From Longimonas halophila (lineage in GTDB: Bacteria > Bacteroidota > Rhodothermia > Rhodothermales > Salinibacteraceae), in assembly GCF_002554705.1 (NCBI RefSeq), contig NZ_PDEP01000014.1, forward strand, positions 31,203 to 95,202: DNA of 64,000 bases, given 5' to 3'. How positions within the stretch are numbered: the first letter of the stretch is position 1; each line of letters opens with the position of its first letter. The notes beneath the pieces were generated by a model. It was given only the letters and a program-made list of their open reading frames with translations, was not told the origin of the DNA and made no database searches. Below, piece after piece: positions 54,195 through 62,951 of the stretch. The position numbers and the translations under genes were made by a program.

Positions 54195-54902
54195 CTACCC
54201 GTGCATTTGCTTAAGTGCTTCGTGCGCAGCCTGCTGCTCCGCTTTTTTCTTGGATCCAGCGCGGCCCTGGCCCAGCGAGGTCCCGTCTACGTCTACCTCG
54301 ACTACAAATGTGGAGTCGTGGTCGGGGCCGGTGCGGTCCTTCAGAATGTACGTAGGCAGCGGACGGCCCGCAGCTTGCAGGCGTTCTTGCAGGAGGCTCT
54401 TGTAGTTGCGGTTTCGATGCACAAGCGTCTCTAAATCAGCAGGATCGAGCAAGTAGCGGCGCGCAAACTGCGCAGCGGCATCATGGCCACGATCCAGGTA
54501 GAGGGCGCCCGTGAAGGCTTCAAAGGCATCCGAGAGAATGCTCGGTTTTTTGCGTCCGCCGTTGCGCTCGGCATTGGGACTGAGGCGTAGGTACCGGCCC
54601 AGGTCGCAGCGGCGGGCCGCATTGGCCAGGGGCGTCTCACTCACCAGGCGCGCTCGCATGCGCGAGAGGAACCCCTCGTTCTCCTCCGGGAAGTGCTCGT
54701 AGAGTTCTACGGCAACGAGCAAGTCCAGAAACGCATCGCCGATGTACTCCAGCCGCTCGTTCGAGTGCTCTGCGTCGATGCCGGGGTCGCGCAGGCACGA
54801 CCGGTGCGTGAGTGCACGGTGATACAGGGTGAGATCGTCGACTGCCGACCCGGTAAGTGGGGCCAGCGTCGACGCGGAGGGCAGGGCAGCAGGGTTGGAC
54901 AT
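54195..54902 (-). CDS. rnc: Ribonuclease III
   Basis: Double-strand-specific endoribonuclease for rRNA and mRNA processing. 235 residues from the ATG at 54900-54902 (MSNPAALPSASTLAPLTGSA). The signature is HSNERLEYIGDAFLDLLVAV with the catalytic Glu/Asp set, and LSDAFEAFTGALYLDRGHDA for the second metal motif. A C-terminal double-strand RNA-binding domain follows (NYKSLLQERLQAAGRPLPTY, GQGRAGSKKKAEQQAAHEAL). The ORF extends upstream to 55040, but that segment has no family similarity. Confidence 0.95.
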   Translation of the reverse strand: MSNPAALPSASTLAPLTGSAVDDLTLYHRALTHRSCLRDPGIDAEHSNERLEYIGDAFLDLLVAVELYEHFPEENEGFLSRMRARLVSETPLANAARRCDLGRYLRLSPNAERNGGRKKPSILSDAFEAFTGALYLDRGHDAAAQFARRYLLDPADLETLVHRNRNYKSLLQERLQAAGRPLPTYILKDRTGPDHDSTFVVEVDVDGTSLGQGRAGSKKKAEQQAAHEALKQMHG

Positions 54903-55075
54903 CGGTAGGCGCGGCAAGTGAGAAAAACACGACGGGCAGCCAGCCTGGCACAGATGCTTCAATGCATCGCCCAACGCGTTGTGCCTGTACGCGTACGGCC
55001 GGATGCAGGAGCAGGCGGTAGCCCGCAATAGCTGTCGCAACGCCCAAACCAGGAACCTGACCCGCGCATCCCTCT

Positions 55076-55091
55076 ATCGTTTTATAACGAT
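55076..55091. promoter_or_regulatory. Candidate ArsR operator
   Basis: ATCGTT-TTAT-AACGAT, perfect 6-bp arms in an AT-rich stretch 25-40 bp before the arsR start. This is a usual position for autoregulation by ArsR-type repressors. Confidence 0.55.
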
Positions 55092-55115
55092 TATATCAAC
55101 ACGCCCACGTTCTAC

Positions 55116-55448
55116 ATGCGCACGAAAGCAAACCACTTCGCCACCGATCTGAACAAGCTGGCCACGCAGGCCAAGGCGCTCTCGCACCCGGCGCGCTTGC
55201 AGATTCTGCAGGTGATTGCCCAGAAGGAGCGCTGCATCTGCGGCGAGATCGTGGACGATGTGCCGCTGGCGCAGTCCACGGTGTCGCAGCACTTGAAGGT
55301 GCTGAAGGAGGCGGGTCTCATTCAGGGCACGATCGACGGCCCGAGCGTGTGCTACTGCCTGGATCCTGTCGCGCTGCGGCTGCTGCGTGAGCGCTTCGAT
55401 ACGTTTTGGGGCGACCTGATCGACGAATCGTCTGCTACGACCTGTTAA
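55116..55448 (+). CDS. arsR: ArsR-family metalloregulator
   Basis: A 110-residue winged-helix repressor. Residues LSHPARLQILQVIAQKERCI begin the DNA-binding domain. CICGEIV near residue 40 is the position of the ArsR/SmtB alpha3 metal site (ELCVCDL). LAQSTVSQHLKVLKEAGLIQ is the recognition helix, followed by the wing with VCYCLDP. A further Cys is the last residue. It is expected to release DNA on binding As(III) or a similar thiophilic ion. It is followed after 17 bp by the arsenate reductase gene. Confidence 0.9.
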   Translation: MRTKANHFATDLNKLATQAKALSHPARLQILQVIAQKERCICGEIVDDVPLAQSTVSQHLKVLKEAGLIQGTIDGPSVCYCLDPVALRLLRERFDTFWGDLIDESSATTC

Positions 55449-55465
55449 CCTGACCCAGATCTGCT

Positions 55466-55900
55466 ATGGCAAAGCCGTCTGTGCTTTTCATCTGTACCCA
55501 CAACTCCGCGCGCTCACAGATGGCCCAGGGGCTGCTGCGCGATCGCTACGGCGACACGTACGACGTCTACAGCGCCGGGACCGAACAAACGCATGTGCGT
55601 CCGCTCGCGATTCAAGCGATGCACGACGTTGGCATCGACATTTCGGGACACACCTCGAAGACGATTGACGATGTGGCGGAGGGCCGCACGTTCGACTATG
55701 TGGTGACGGTGTGCAACGCGGCGCGCGAGAACTGCCCGTACCTGCCCGCGACCCAGCAGAACATGCATCAGTCGTTCGATGACCCCTCATCTGCCACCGG
55801 CTCTGAAGCGGAGCAGCTCGCTGTCTTCCGCCGCGTGCGCGATGAGATCGGGGATTGGATTGAAGCGACCTTTGCGCCGGAGAAGAAATCGGCGGCGTGA
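55466..55900 (+). CDS. arsC: Arsenate reductase, thioredoxin-coupled LMW-phosphatase type
   Basis: Reduces arsenate to arsenite. 144 residues. The P-loop ICTHNSARSQMAQG is the CX5R phosphatase motif, with the redox Cys pair expected in VVTVCNAARENCPYLP and the acid Asp in HQSFDDPSSATG. It is of the Staphylococcus/Bacillus ArsC type, not the glutaredoxin type. No arsenite exporter (arsB/acr3) lies next to it in the window. The 290 bp that follow contain only a 10-bp hairpin at 56038-56061 without a T-run. Confidence 0.93.
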   Translation: MAKPSVLFICTHNSARSQMAQGLLRDRYGDTYDVYSAGTEQTHVRPLAIQAMHDVGIDISGHTSKTIDDVAEGRTFDYVVTVCNAARENCPYLPATQQNMHQSFDDPSSATGSEAEQLAVFRRVRDEIGDWIEATFAPEKKSAA

Positions 55901-56193
55901 GGGGGGTGGTACGTTAAGGCATCAGGAGGACGGGGCAGAGCCCCTAAACAAGTGCGTCGCACGGCGGAGCCATGCGACGAGGTGCCTGTGGTAGTGGATA
56001 GACGTTACGTGATCATTCTCTGATAAAAACTTCCCTGGGGCGAACGGTCCCCCGTTCGCCCTTGACAGCCCCGCCGGAGACGTCCGCGCCAGTCGGCGCT
56101 CCCAGTCCCGGGCTACAAGTCGCTAAACACGTACGAGCCTCGCGACGAGGGGGGGTGGGAGTTAGGTTAGAATTATAGGCGTTATCCGCCGCG

Positions 56194-57210
56194 CTACTCC
56201 CCAGCGGCGGCCTGCGCGCTTGCGTGCTGCAAGTCGCCCACGGCCTCGCGCAGAAACCGCACGACGAAGCGATCGGCCCAGTGCCAGGTGTGGGCGGCCT
56301 TGGGGTGCAACACCGGATCGGTTGCGTCGAACCCGAGCGGGAAGTCGTTCTTGCGAAGGCGTTTCATGAGGAAGCGCGCGCGGTGCAGGTTGCCCTCGTT
56401 GCCATCGTTGGGGGCGCAGGCTATCCAGTACGTCGTGCGGCGCATCTCCTGAAGCGTCGACGGCGCGGCGGCGTCGAGCATGTCGGTCGGATTCCACCGC
56501 TGCATGGCGTCTTGATTGCGCGGCTTTCCGAGCGAGGGGTCAAAAATCGGGGCCTGCCCCCAGATGCGGTCGGTGCAGGCGGTGGCGGAGTTGGTGCGTT
56601 TCTTTTTGGTCGCGTCGGTGCGCGGATCGCGGTGTCCGGGCCACATAAAGAGGCCGTCGTACATCGCAGCATGGGCAAAGTAGCCGGGACGCGCCATCGT
56701 GAGGAGATGCACGGTGTATCCCCCGAGCGAAAATCCGGCTGTCAGGCGCGGGCTGTTGGCGAGATGCGGATAGTCGGCATCCACGGTTGGAAGCAGCTCC
56801 TCGGTCAGGTACGTCCAGAACTGCCCGCTGCCCAGTCCCTGCATGGGGCGCTTCCATTCCCCAACCATGTTGATGCCGAGCGAGGGCACGTGGTTGTTGG
56901 CGCTGTTCAGTCCGGGCATCACGACGAGCATGGGCGGCAGCAGCCCCTTCTCCACACAGGCGTCGATGTCCTGAATGGCGGTGGAGCGGGTGCGGGCGTC
57001 GTCTTCCTGCATGTTGACCCACTCGCGCTCGTGGCCGCGAAAAGCATAGAGTACGGGCGCTGCCTTGGCCTCCGCCAGACCGGGCGATTCGTAGACGTAG
57101 TAGGGTTTGGAGATGCCAAGCGCCTGGGAGCGCAGCCGCCGCATTCGGAGGCGTCCGTGCAGGCGGTCTTCGTGCCACGACAGGATGCGAGATGGGGGGA
57201 CGATAGGCAT
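56194..57210 (-). CDS. Esterase (putative esterase D/PHB depolymerase-like alpha/beta hydrolase)
   Basis: A 338-residue alpha/beta-hydrolase. The nucleophile elbow is GFSLGGYTVHLL (Ser near residue 161). PVLYAFRGHEREWVNMQEDD and MLVVMPGLNSANNH are strands with oxyanion-hole residues. The catalytic Asp/His region is ACAPNDGNEGN and the closing HTWHWADRFVV. There is no signal peptide. It is the last gene of a same-strand group with a glutamine amidotransferase and two ATP-grasp ligases, 40 bp after the amidotransferase, so a hydrolase or acyl-transfer step on their product is likely. Confidence 0.85.
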   Translation of the reverse strand: MPIVPPSRILSWHEDRLHGRLRMRRLRSQALGISKPYYVYESPGLAEAKAAPVLYAFRGHEREWVNMQEDDARTRSTAIQDIDACVEKGLLPPMLVVMPGLNSANNHVPSLGINMVGEWKRPMQGLGSGQFWTYLTEELLPTVDADYPHLANSPRLTAGFSLGGYTVHLLTMARPGYFAHAAMYDGLFMWPGHRDPRTDATKKKRTNSATACTDRIWGQAPIFDPSLGKPRNQDAMQRWNPTDMLDAAAPSTLQEMRRTTYWIACAPNDGNEGNLHRARFLMKRLRKNDFPLGFDATDPVLHPKAAHTWHWADRFVVRFLREAVGDLQHASAQAAAGE

Positions 57211-57250
57211 GGAGGGGGGCGTTCAGGAAGAAAAAGGCGGGGCGACAGCG

Positions 57251-58096
57251 CTATACGGCTGCTACTGGATGCGTAGCGGCTACGGCACGGCGCAAAAACG
57301 TGGGAATGATGGTTTCGTAGGCAGGCGTCAGGTACTGTTGGTCATCCAGCCGGTCGATGAGGCGCTGGTACCGCGCCTCGGAAAACGCACTGACGACCTT
57401 GTCGCGCTGCTTCGGGCGTCGGAAGTGGACCAGCATGCCTTGGGGATCGGCTTCGGGGTGAAACTGCACGCCGATCATCTCTGGGGACAGGCGCACGCCC
57501 ATGAGAGCGCGCTCATATGGATACTCGGGGTACGGCTGCTCACGAGCCAGCAGCGTAGCACCCAACTGGGCCACGCGCTCGTGATCGGGCTGCACGACCT
57601 GCCACCGCCGGAAATCAGCCGCGTAGAATGGGTCGGGCAATCCTTGAAAGAGCGGCTCTTCGGATCCCCCTGACAGCCGGTGCACCTCAAAAATGCCGAA
57701 TGACTGTGCGGGGCGTTCGGTGACCTCCCCAACACCGAAGTGGCGGCACAACAGTTGGAACGAGTGGCAGATAAACAGCGCGTGTTTTTTGGGCGCTGCC
57801 GTCATGTTGTGATGGTAGAGCCCATCCAGCCAGTCGAAGTAGGCCGCCTCCCACGGCTGGTCGAGCCCATCCCACGGACTGCCCGGCCCGCCGGTAGAGA
57901 TGTACGCGTCGTAGTCCAGCCCCGGCACCTCGGCATGCTGGCGCACATCGAAGATGTCGTACGTGATGGGTGCAGACACCGAGGGGGCCGCCACGCCCTC
58001 CAGAAAGTCGCGAATGCAGCGCATGCCCTGGTTGGGCTCGCCGTTATAAAGGTCAAGCACCGCCACCCGCAGGGGCCGTGCGTCAGGAGTTTGCAT
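57251..58096 (-). CDS. Class I glutamine amidotransferase-like protein
   Basis: A 281-residue GATase-1 fold. The nucleophile is Cys110 in HALFICHSFQLLCRHF (ICHSFQ instead of the usual GxCxGxQ elbow). The His and Glu of the triad are in GVQFHPEADPQG. The N-terminus LRVAVLDLYNGEPNQGMRCI and ISTGGPGSPWDG for the oxyanion strand are also typical. It has no fused synthetase domain, so it must supply ammonia to, or hydrolyse a gamma-glutamyl product for, a partner. Its start overlaps the stop of the preceding ATP-grasp gene by 14 bp, implying translational coupling. Confidence 0.88.
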   Translation of the reverse strand: MQTPDARPLRVAVLDLYNGEPNQGMRCIRDFLEGVAAPSVSAPITYDIFDVRQHAEVPGLDYDAYISTGGPGSPWDGLDQPWEAAYFDWLDGLYHHNMTAAPKKHALFICHSFQLLCRHFGVGEVTERPAQSFGIFEVHRLSGGSEEPLFQGLPDPFYAADFRRWQVVQPDHERVAQLGATLLAREQPYPEYPYERALMGVRLSPEMIGVQFHPEADPQGMLVHFRRPKQRDKVVSAFSEARYQRLIDRLDDQQYLTPAYETIIPTFLRRAVAATHPVAAV

Positions 58097-59459
58097 GATA
58101 CGTGTTGCGTAGAATGAACATAGGAAGTGTGCCGCCGCCCGCGGTTACGTTGGCCAGATCGGAGCCTGAGATTCGGGTCAGGCATCCGCCCATAAGCGGA
58201 CCGTTGATGTACGGGTCCAAATCGATAATCGATGGCACCTGCTCCCAGCCATTATCGGTCTGCATGAGGAACGGCTCGCGGTGGATGTCGACCGTCTCTT
58301 GAATGACGTGCCCCGCCTCGACGCCCTCCTCGATGGCTGCGTCCCATTCCGACGGCGTGGAGGCAAACCCGAGCGTTACGCCCGACCCACCGTACGCGTC
58401 GTTGGGCTTGATCACAAAGTAGCGCTGGTTCTGGCGCGCAAAGTCGAGCAAGTCAATCGTCAGCCCGCGAAACTCCGTGGTGCGCGGGCGCAGCCGACGC
58501 GTCCACGGAATGTGCTGCTGGATAGCCTGGCGCTGTGGAGCCTCCAGCACCTTGGTGTACTGCTCATCGGTCAGGAAGGAGAAAATCGCCTTCTTGTGGA
58601 CAAGCTTGGCCCGAAAGGTGTTGAGGTAGCAGGTCTTCTGCGCGCGGTAGCCCTCCAGATACGGCTGGCAGTCGTCCCGAATCTCGTAGAACTCGTTCAT
58701 CAGGAGGCGGCGATACAAGATGTCAATCTTCGTGCCATTCGCGTAGATCCAGCCATTGCGGCAGTCTAATTCACGCGGATCAATCACCACGCAGCCATAG
58801 CCGAGCCGCTGCAGGTACGTCTTGATCAGATCAAATTCGTGGGTGGTAGGCACGTCTTCGAGCCGATCGACGATCGCAAAGGTGGGTTGCAGCTCCTGGC
58901 CGCCAAACTCATCGTGGTAGATGCGCAGGAACGCCTGCATGGCGTGCTGGAGGGGCGACACGAAGCGCACCGGAAACTGCTCAGTAAACGTCTGGAAGAG
59001 CGGCAGGTCCTGATAGATCTTGGCGAGCTCGTTCACGTACGCCATGCCCGCCGGACTCTCGCCGTTGAACTCGACGAATTTGAACGAGCGCTCGGTCAGG
59101 AATGCGTCGAGGCGGGCGTTGGCGGCCAGGTGGATGACGCGGGTGGGGATGGCTGCGAGCTCAATCTCCCACGGCTCCATGCCCAGCTCCTCGCGCAGCA
59201 GCGTTTCGTCGTTAAAGAAGACCGACGCAATGCGGAGGATGGCCTGCCGAATCAGGTAGACGGTGTCCTGCACATCGGCATACATCGCCTCCGTAAGGAA
59301 CGTAGGACGCAGGCTATGCGCCATGGGGCGCCCGCCAAACAGCGCGCGGCGCTCGTGCTGCTGCGTGCGCAACTGCTCCAGCTGGTTTTCCGCAGCGGTC
59401 AGGTCGTTTGCGATGAGCGCGTGGTAGTGGTCGATGGCGGGCTGTAGGTGCTGCCGCAT
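58083..59459 (-). CDS. ATP-grasp ligase, circularly-permuted-like type
   Basis: 458 residues from the ATG at 59457-59459 (MRQHLQPAIDHYHALIANDL). FVEFNGESPAGMAYVNELAK lies in the N-terminal half, and the nucleotide-binding Lys/Gly loop YFVIKPNDAYGGSGVTLGF lies late (about residue 355). The order metal-site region before Gly loop suggests the circularly permuted ATP-grasp arrangement seen in glutathionylspermidine-synthase-like and related amide ligases. The C-terminus GGCLTRISGSDLANVTAGGG is typical of such proteins. It is probably a carboxylate-amine ligase; the substrates are unknown. Confidence 0.85.
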   Translation of the reverse strand: MRQHLQPAIDHYHALIANDLTAAENQLEQLRTQQHERRALFGGRPMAHSLRPTFLTEAMYADVQDTVYLIRQAILRIASVFFNDETLLREELGMEPWEIELAAIPTRVIHLAANARLDAFLTERSFKFVEFNGESPAGMAYVNELAKIYQDLPLFQTFTEQFPVRFVSPLQHAMQAFLRIYHDEFGGQELQPTFAIVDRLEDVPTTHEFDLIKTYLQRLGYGCVVIDPRELDCRNGWIYANGTKIDILYRRLLMNEFYEIRDDCQPYLEGYRAQKTCYLNTFRAKLVHKKAIFSFLTDEQYTKVLEAPQRQAIQQHIPWTRRLRPRTTEFRGLTIDLLDFARQNQRYFVIKPNDAYGGSGVTLGFASTPSEWDAAIEEGVEAGHVIQETVDIHREPFLMQTDNGWEQVPSIIDLDPYINGPLMGGCLTRISGSDLANVTAGGGTLPMFILRNTYHANS

Positions 59460-59523
59460 GGGAAAAGGGCGCAACAGGAAGGGGCAACGGACGGGGACGC
59501 AAGGCGGGCGCTACAATCAGGAA

Positions 59524-60483
59524 CTATGACGCAGACACGCCCGGATAGAGCGCGCCCTGCGTCGAAAACTGCTGGGGCGGACGATCGTCGAGCGCTTTCT
59601 CGACCGCGAACTCGGCCATCGCGTCGACCATCCAGGCGAAGTTTTCGGGGCCTACGGAGTGGTAGTCGGCATCGGGGGCCGGATTCATGAAGTCAATGGC
59701 ATACGGCACGCCGTCTCGCACGGCCAGCTCAACGGTGTTCATGTCGTAGCCGAGCGTGCGGCAGATGGCCAGCACGTCGCGCTCCAGCTTCTCACGGAGA
59801 TCCGCTTCAATCGGCCCCGATGACACCGCCGAGTACCGCTCATGCATGGGCACCGACGGGTTGTACCGCATGATGTGCGCCTTCTTCTGCCCGATCCCGT
59901 AGCACCGGAAGTACGACTCAAACTCGATGCCCTCCTGGAGCATCATGCAGTCGACCCCCGACTGGTTGTATGCCTCGTGGAATTCGTCGGGCGTGGTCAC
60001 CCGCGTTACATCGCGCCACCCGCCGCCGTCGAACGGCTTCAGAAATGCGGGAAAGCCGATGTACGCAAAGACATCGTCCCAGTTGATGGGATGCTCCAGG
60101 TTGCGGAAGCTCTTGGCCGAGGTGTGCGGCGGACGCTCTTTGTGCGGCAGAATGACGCTACGCGGCACGGCCACGCCGACCGATTCGGCAATGACGTTGT
60201 CGATGAACTTATCGTCGGCGCTCCACCAGAACGGGTTGTTGATGATGTACGTCCCTTTCAGCGCCGCCCACTTCAGATACGAGCGATAGAACGGCACCTC
60301 GTGCGAGATGCGGTCGATGATGACGTCGTACTTAGGCTCCACATCCATCCGGACGGCCCCAACCTCGACGAACGAGGCTTCCACGTTCTGGTCGCCGTAT
60401 GTTTCGTTGATGAACGGAATCAGTGCATCTGGAAAGGTCGTCTCCTCTCCGCGAAGAATGCCGATATGATGAGTTCTGCTCAT
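59524..60483 (-). CDS. ATP-grasp ligase, RimK/GshB-like
   Basis: A 319-residue ATP-grasp. A pre-ATP-grasp domain (MSRTHHIGILRGEETTFPDA, YDVIIDRISHEVPFYRSYLK) is followed by the nucleotide-binding part: FPAFLKPFDGGGWRDVTRV (Lys and Gly loop), MMLQEGIEFESYFRCYGIG (adenine-binding strand), and the Mg ligands in LAVRDGVPYAIDFMNPAPDA (ExDxNP form). This is canonical order, unlike its neighbour. It lies 64 bp upstream of the other ATP-grasp start. It probably activates a carboxylate as acyl-phosphate for amide bond formation. Confidence 0.87.
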   Translation of the reverse strand: MSRTHHIGILRGEETTFPDALIPFINETYGDQNVEASFVEVGAVRMDVEPKYDVIIDRISHEVPFYRSYLKWAALKGTYIINNPFWWSADDKFIDNVIAESVGVAVPRSVILPHKERPPHTSAKSFRNLEHPINWDDVFAYIGFPAFLKPFDGGGWRDVTRVTTPDEFHEAYNQSGVDCMMLQEGIEFESYFRCYGIGQKKAHIMRYNPSVPMHERYSAVSSGPIEADLREKLERDVLAICRTLGYDMNTVELAVRDGVPYAIDFMNPAPDADYHSVGPENFAWMVDAMAEFAVEKALDDRPPQQFSTQGALYPGVSAS

Positions 60484-60790
60484 TATAGCTGGTACAATCG
60501 GTTCAAAAGATGATGCGGGCTGGCAAGCGATGTTACAGACGGTGCTTCAACGTGGTATTGCTGCTGGTGCCAGGGATAATTTGTCAGGTTGCGTGTGAGT
60601 ATGGGATCTCTCCCTCTAAATCTCCCTCCTCTGAAGGGGACTTCATGAGAGCGTCCTATGGTTCCTTCCTCCCTGGGAAGGAAGGGCAGGATGGCGGAAA
60701 AACACGCATATGAACCCAATTATTCAGGATTGACACTACTGCTTTGTCACACGTCAATCTTGGGGTAGCAACGTATCCCCCTCAGACGCT

Positions 60791-60938
60791 GTCATCTTGA
60801 GCGGATACCGACAGCCGTCGGTAGGAGTCGAAAGATCTCCCCCAAAGTAGACAAGTTCCCTCTGTTTTGTCGTATCTGCTGAACGCCAAGGAGATGGTTC
60901 GACTCTTGGCTCCTTCGTCGCCTTCCGCTCACCATGAC
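60791..60938. repeat. Long imperfect palindromic intergenic element
   Basis: About 148 bp with inverted ends GTCATCTTGAGCGG (60791-60804) and CCGCTCACCATGAC (60925-60938). An inner pair, GTCGAAAGATCTCC and GGAGATGGTTCGAC, folds the whole into a hairpin. It lies between two genes of the ATP-grasp cluster (60484-61027 gap). The rest of that gap has a short purine/pyrimidine palindrome around 60660-60690 and no supportable gene. Confidence 0.7.
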
Positions 60939-61027
60939 AAGCTTCGTTGGGAATGATTGCAGGACAAACATCAAAATGAGGATTGACACAGCATTGAATA
61001 TATTGCAACCTGGGGAGGCCGCGTGCG

Positions 61028-61735
61028 CTACACGTGGCGCCGGATCTGATCCTGCCACCACGGCCAATCGTGGCCAAACCCGTCGGCACGCTCGTAATAG
61101 TGGCCAATGCCTTTCGAATCCAGTATGTGGCTCATGGAGTCGTTGGCACCGCGACACGGGTCGTGCTCGCCTGCGGTCAGGATAAGGTGCGTATCCCGAA
61201 TGGCGTCGAGCGTGCCCCAGTCCTCCAGATTCGGCAGGTAGTCCACCGGGTTGCTAAAATACACATTCTCATCATAAAAACCATCCATAAACGACCGGAT
61301 GTCGAATGCGCCGCTCATGGCGATCAGTTTTCCGAACGACCAGGGCTGCTTCCACACCAGGTTGGCGGCGTGGTAAGCGCCAAAGCTGGCTCCGGCTGCG
61401 ATCACAAAGTCGGAGGTCGCCCGGTCGTAGATGAAGGGCAGCACCTCTTGCAGTATGTACTGCTCGTACTGCTGATGCCGCTTGATGCGCACGTACGGAT
61501 CGACGCCCCGATTGTAGAGGCTCTCGCCATCCACCGCGTCGACGCAGAAGAGCTGATTCTGCCCGTGGTGCAGCTGGTGACCCAGCGCATCCACCATGCC
61601 AAAGTCGCGCCACTCGTAGAAGCGCCCCATGCTCGACGGAAACGCCAGAATGGGCGTGCCGGCGTGCCCGTACACCATGATCTCCATGGTTCGCTCCAGG
61701 CGGGGGCTCCACCAGTGCACGTAGTCAGTATGCAT
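61028..61735 (-). CDS. Esterase-like alpha/beta hydrolase
   Basis: 235 residues (MHTDYVHWWSPRLERTMEIM). The nucleophile elbow is IAAGASFGAYHAANL (Ser near residue 116). The early strand is ILAFPSSMGRFYEWRDFG, the Asp region is HLILTAGEHDPCRG and the catalytic His is in GFGHDWPWWQDQI. It is of the putative esterase type often seen beside ATP-grasp/amidotransferase genes. It is the first gene of the minus-strand cluster and is separated from the next by a 545-bp repeat-bearing gap, so it may have its own promoter. Confidence 0.85.
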   Translation of the reverse strand: MHTDYVHWWSPRLERTMEIMVYGHAGTPILAFPSSMGRFYEWRDFGMVDALGHQLHHGQNQLFCVDAVDGESLYNRGVDPYVRIKRHQQYEQYILQEVLPFIYDRATSDFVIAAGASFGAYHAANLVWKQPWSFGKLIAMSGAFDIRSFMDGFYDENVYFSNPVDYLPNLEDWGTLDAIRDTHLILTAGEHDPCRGANDSMSHILDSKGIGHYYERADGFGHDWPWWQDQIRRHV

Positions 61736-61938
61736 AAATAGTCAGTCGTCGGATCAAAATTTTAGAGCAGGTTCTTCGCATGGATGCAGGCGACGTTCCA
61801 TATCGTACCTTCCAGCGCGAAAATTTCTATTTGCGGGTGGGGCTCGCCCGACGTGCTGGTTCGTTTCTTCCGTGAGCAGGTCCAGCGGTCCATGGTTTTC
61901 GTTCTGAGGCGCTTCTGGAGATGTCTGCCCTGAAGCAG

Positions 61939-61978
61939 CGATGAGCCCACTGTTCACGTTCCTTCTCCCGTGGGGAAA
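61939..61978. repeat. Direct repeat unit A, copy 1
   Basis: GAGCCCACTGTTCACGTTCC followed by TTCTCCC recurs with few changes at 62839-62879. Both are in the non-coding stretch between the esterase and the type IIL gene. Confidence 0.75.
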
Positions 61979-62055
61979 GCATCTGTGTAGCGACCTGCTG
62001 TCTCGAATGCCAACCGTTCGGCATGAGTGTCAAGAATGCTCCGTATCCACCCCGC

Positions 62056-62466
62056 AGAACCTGTTTGGGTTTTGGTTTGACGGCGAGAGCAAGCGCCGGT
62101 GGAGCGAAACGAGAACCACGATAGAGGTTCGTAGCCGGGGCTACGGGCCGATATCGGGGCTCGTTGCACCAGAGGCATGACCTTCGGCCCCAGCCCAGCG
62201 GAGCCGCTCGCAGCGCCCTGACCGTAGGGAAGAAGTACTCCTGGGGTGCCCAAAATAAAAAATCAGGCAGCGGTTCAATGATAAGTGATTGTCATGTAGG
62301 CTACATCATCGTAGTCTGTCCCAACCCCCTCTGTCTGCCGACATCTCCCCCTTGGAAAAGGGGGAGAAACCCGAAGGGAGAGGGGGTTCGAACAAAACGA
62401 GGGTTCGGTGTCCCTTAGCTTTATCACTTAGCGTCTACCCACTACCAAAAATCAAAACAGGTTCTC
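62056..62466. repeat. MITE-like interspersed repeat, copy 2 (with internal insertion)
   Basis: It begins AGAACCTGTTTGGGTTTTGG and ends TCAAAACAGGTTCT, the same inverted ends as copy 1 at 6245-6407 but in the opposite orientation. The first ~170 bp match copy 1 closely. About 215 bp of unrelated sequence is inserted before the right end, including a GACATCTCCCCC ... GGGGGAG hairpin at about 62340-62366. Confidence 0.8.
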
Positions 62467-62559
62467 AGCTGCTCACGCGACAGCTCCCCTCTCCAGGGGA
62501 GCGGCTTAGGGTGACGCGCTTCCCCCTGTCTTCCCCTACGCTAAACACGCACCTCCCGG

Positions 62560-62637
62560 GAGGAGAGAGACACAGTTGCATGGCTTGGTCACAGTTCGGG
62601 CATGTCGTTTTTTTTGGATGCCAAGGGAAATGCCCCC
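62560..62637. repeat. Direct repeat unit B, copy 1
   Basis: GGAGAGAGACACAGTTGCATGG, TTGGTCACAG, CATGTCGTTTTTTTTGGATG and CCAAGGGAAATGCCC recur in the same order at about 62874-62951. The spacing between the two copies is about 314 bp. Confidence 0.75.
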
Positions 62638-62838
62638 GAAGCCGCTTGCGCACAGGTCCATGGCAGGGATATCCATGCATTGGACCTCCCCACCCGCTGC
62701 AAGATACCACATATTCGCGTGCAATGCGAAGTCCATGTCGCGGGATATGTTCGTGCCTCAACGTGTACATCATTGTGAGCACCGCGCCGGAGCCATAGCA
62801 CAGAAAAAACATCGCCGGAGACGCTCGTGCTCAAGCCG

Positions 62839-62951
62839 CGACGAGCCCACTGTTCACGTTCCTTCTCCCCAGGGGAGAGGGAGACTCAGACTACATGGGT
62901 TGGTCACAACACGGTGCATGTCGTTTTTTGGGACGCCAGGGGAAATGCCCG
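62839..62951. repeat. Direct repeat units A and B, second copies
   Basis: Unit A (62839-62879) runs directly into unit B (62874-62951: GGGAGACTCAGACTACATGG, TTGGTCACAA, CATGTCGTTTTTTGGGACGC, CAGGGGAAATGCCC). The window 61736-63031 as a whole holds only repeats and no supportable gene. Confidence 0.75.

Noticed and set aside
54903..55040. N-terminal extension of rnc
   Set aside because: Cys/His/Arg-rich translation with no RNase III similarity; the ATG at 54902 gives standard length.
62289..62798. 169-codon plus-strand ORF
   Set aside because: Runs through repeat units and a MITE end; no protein-like features.
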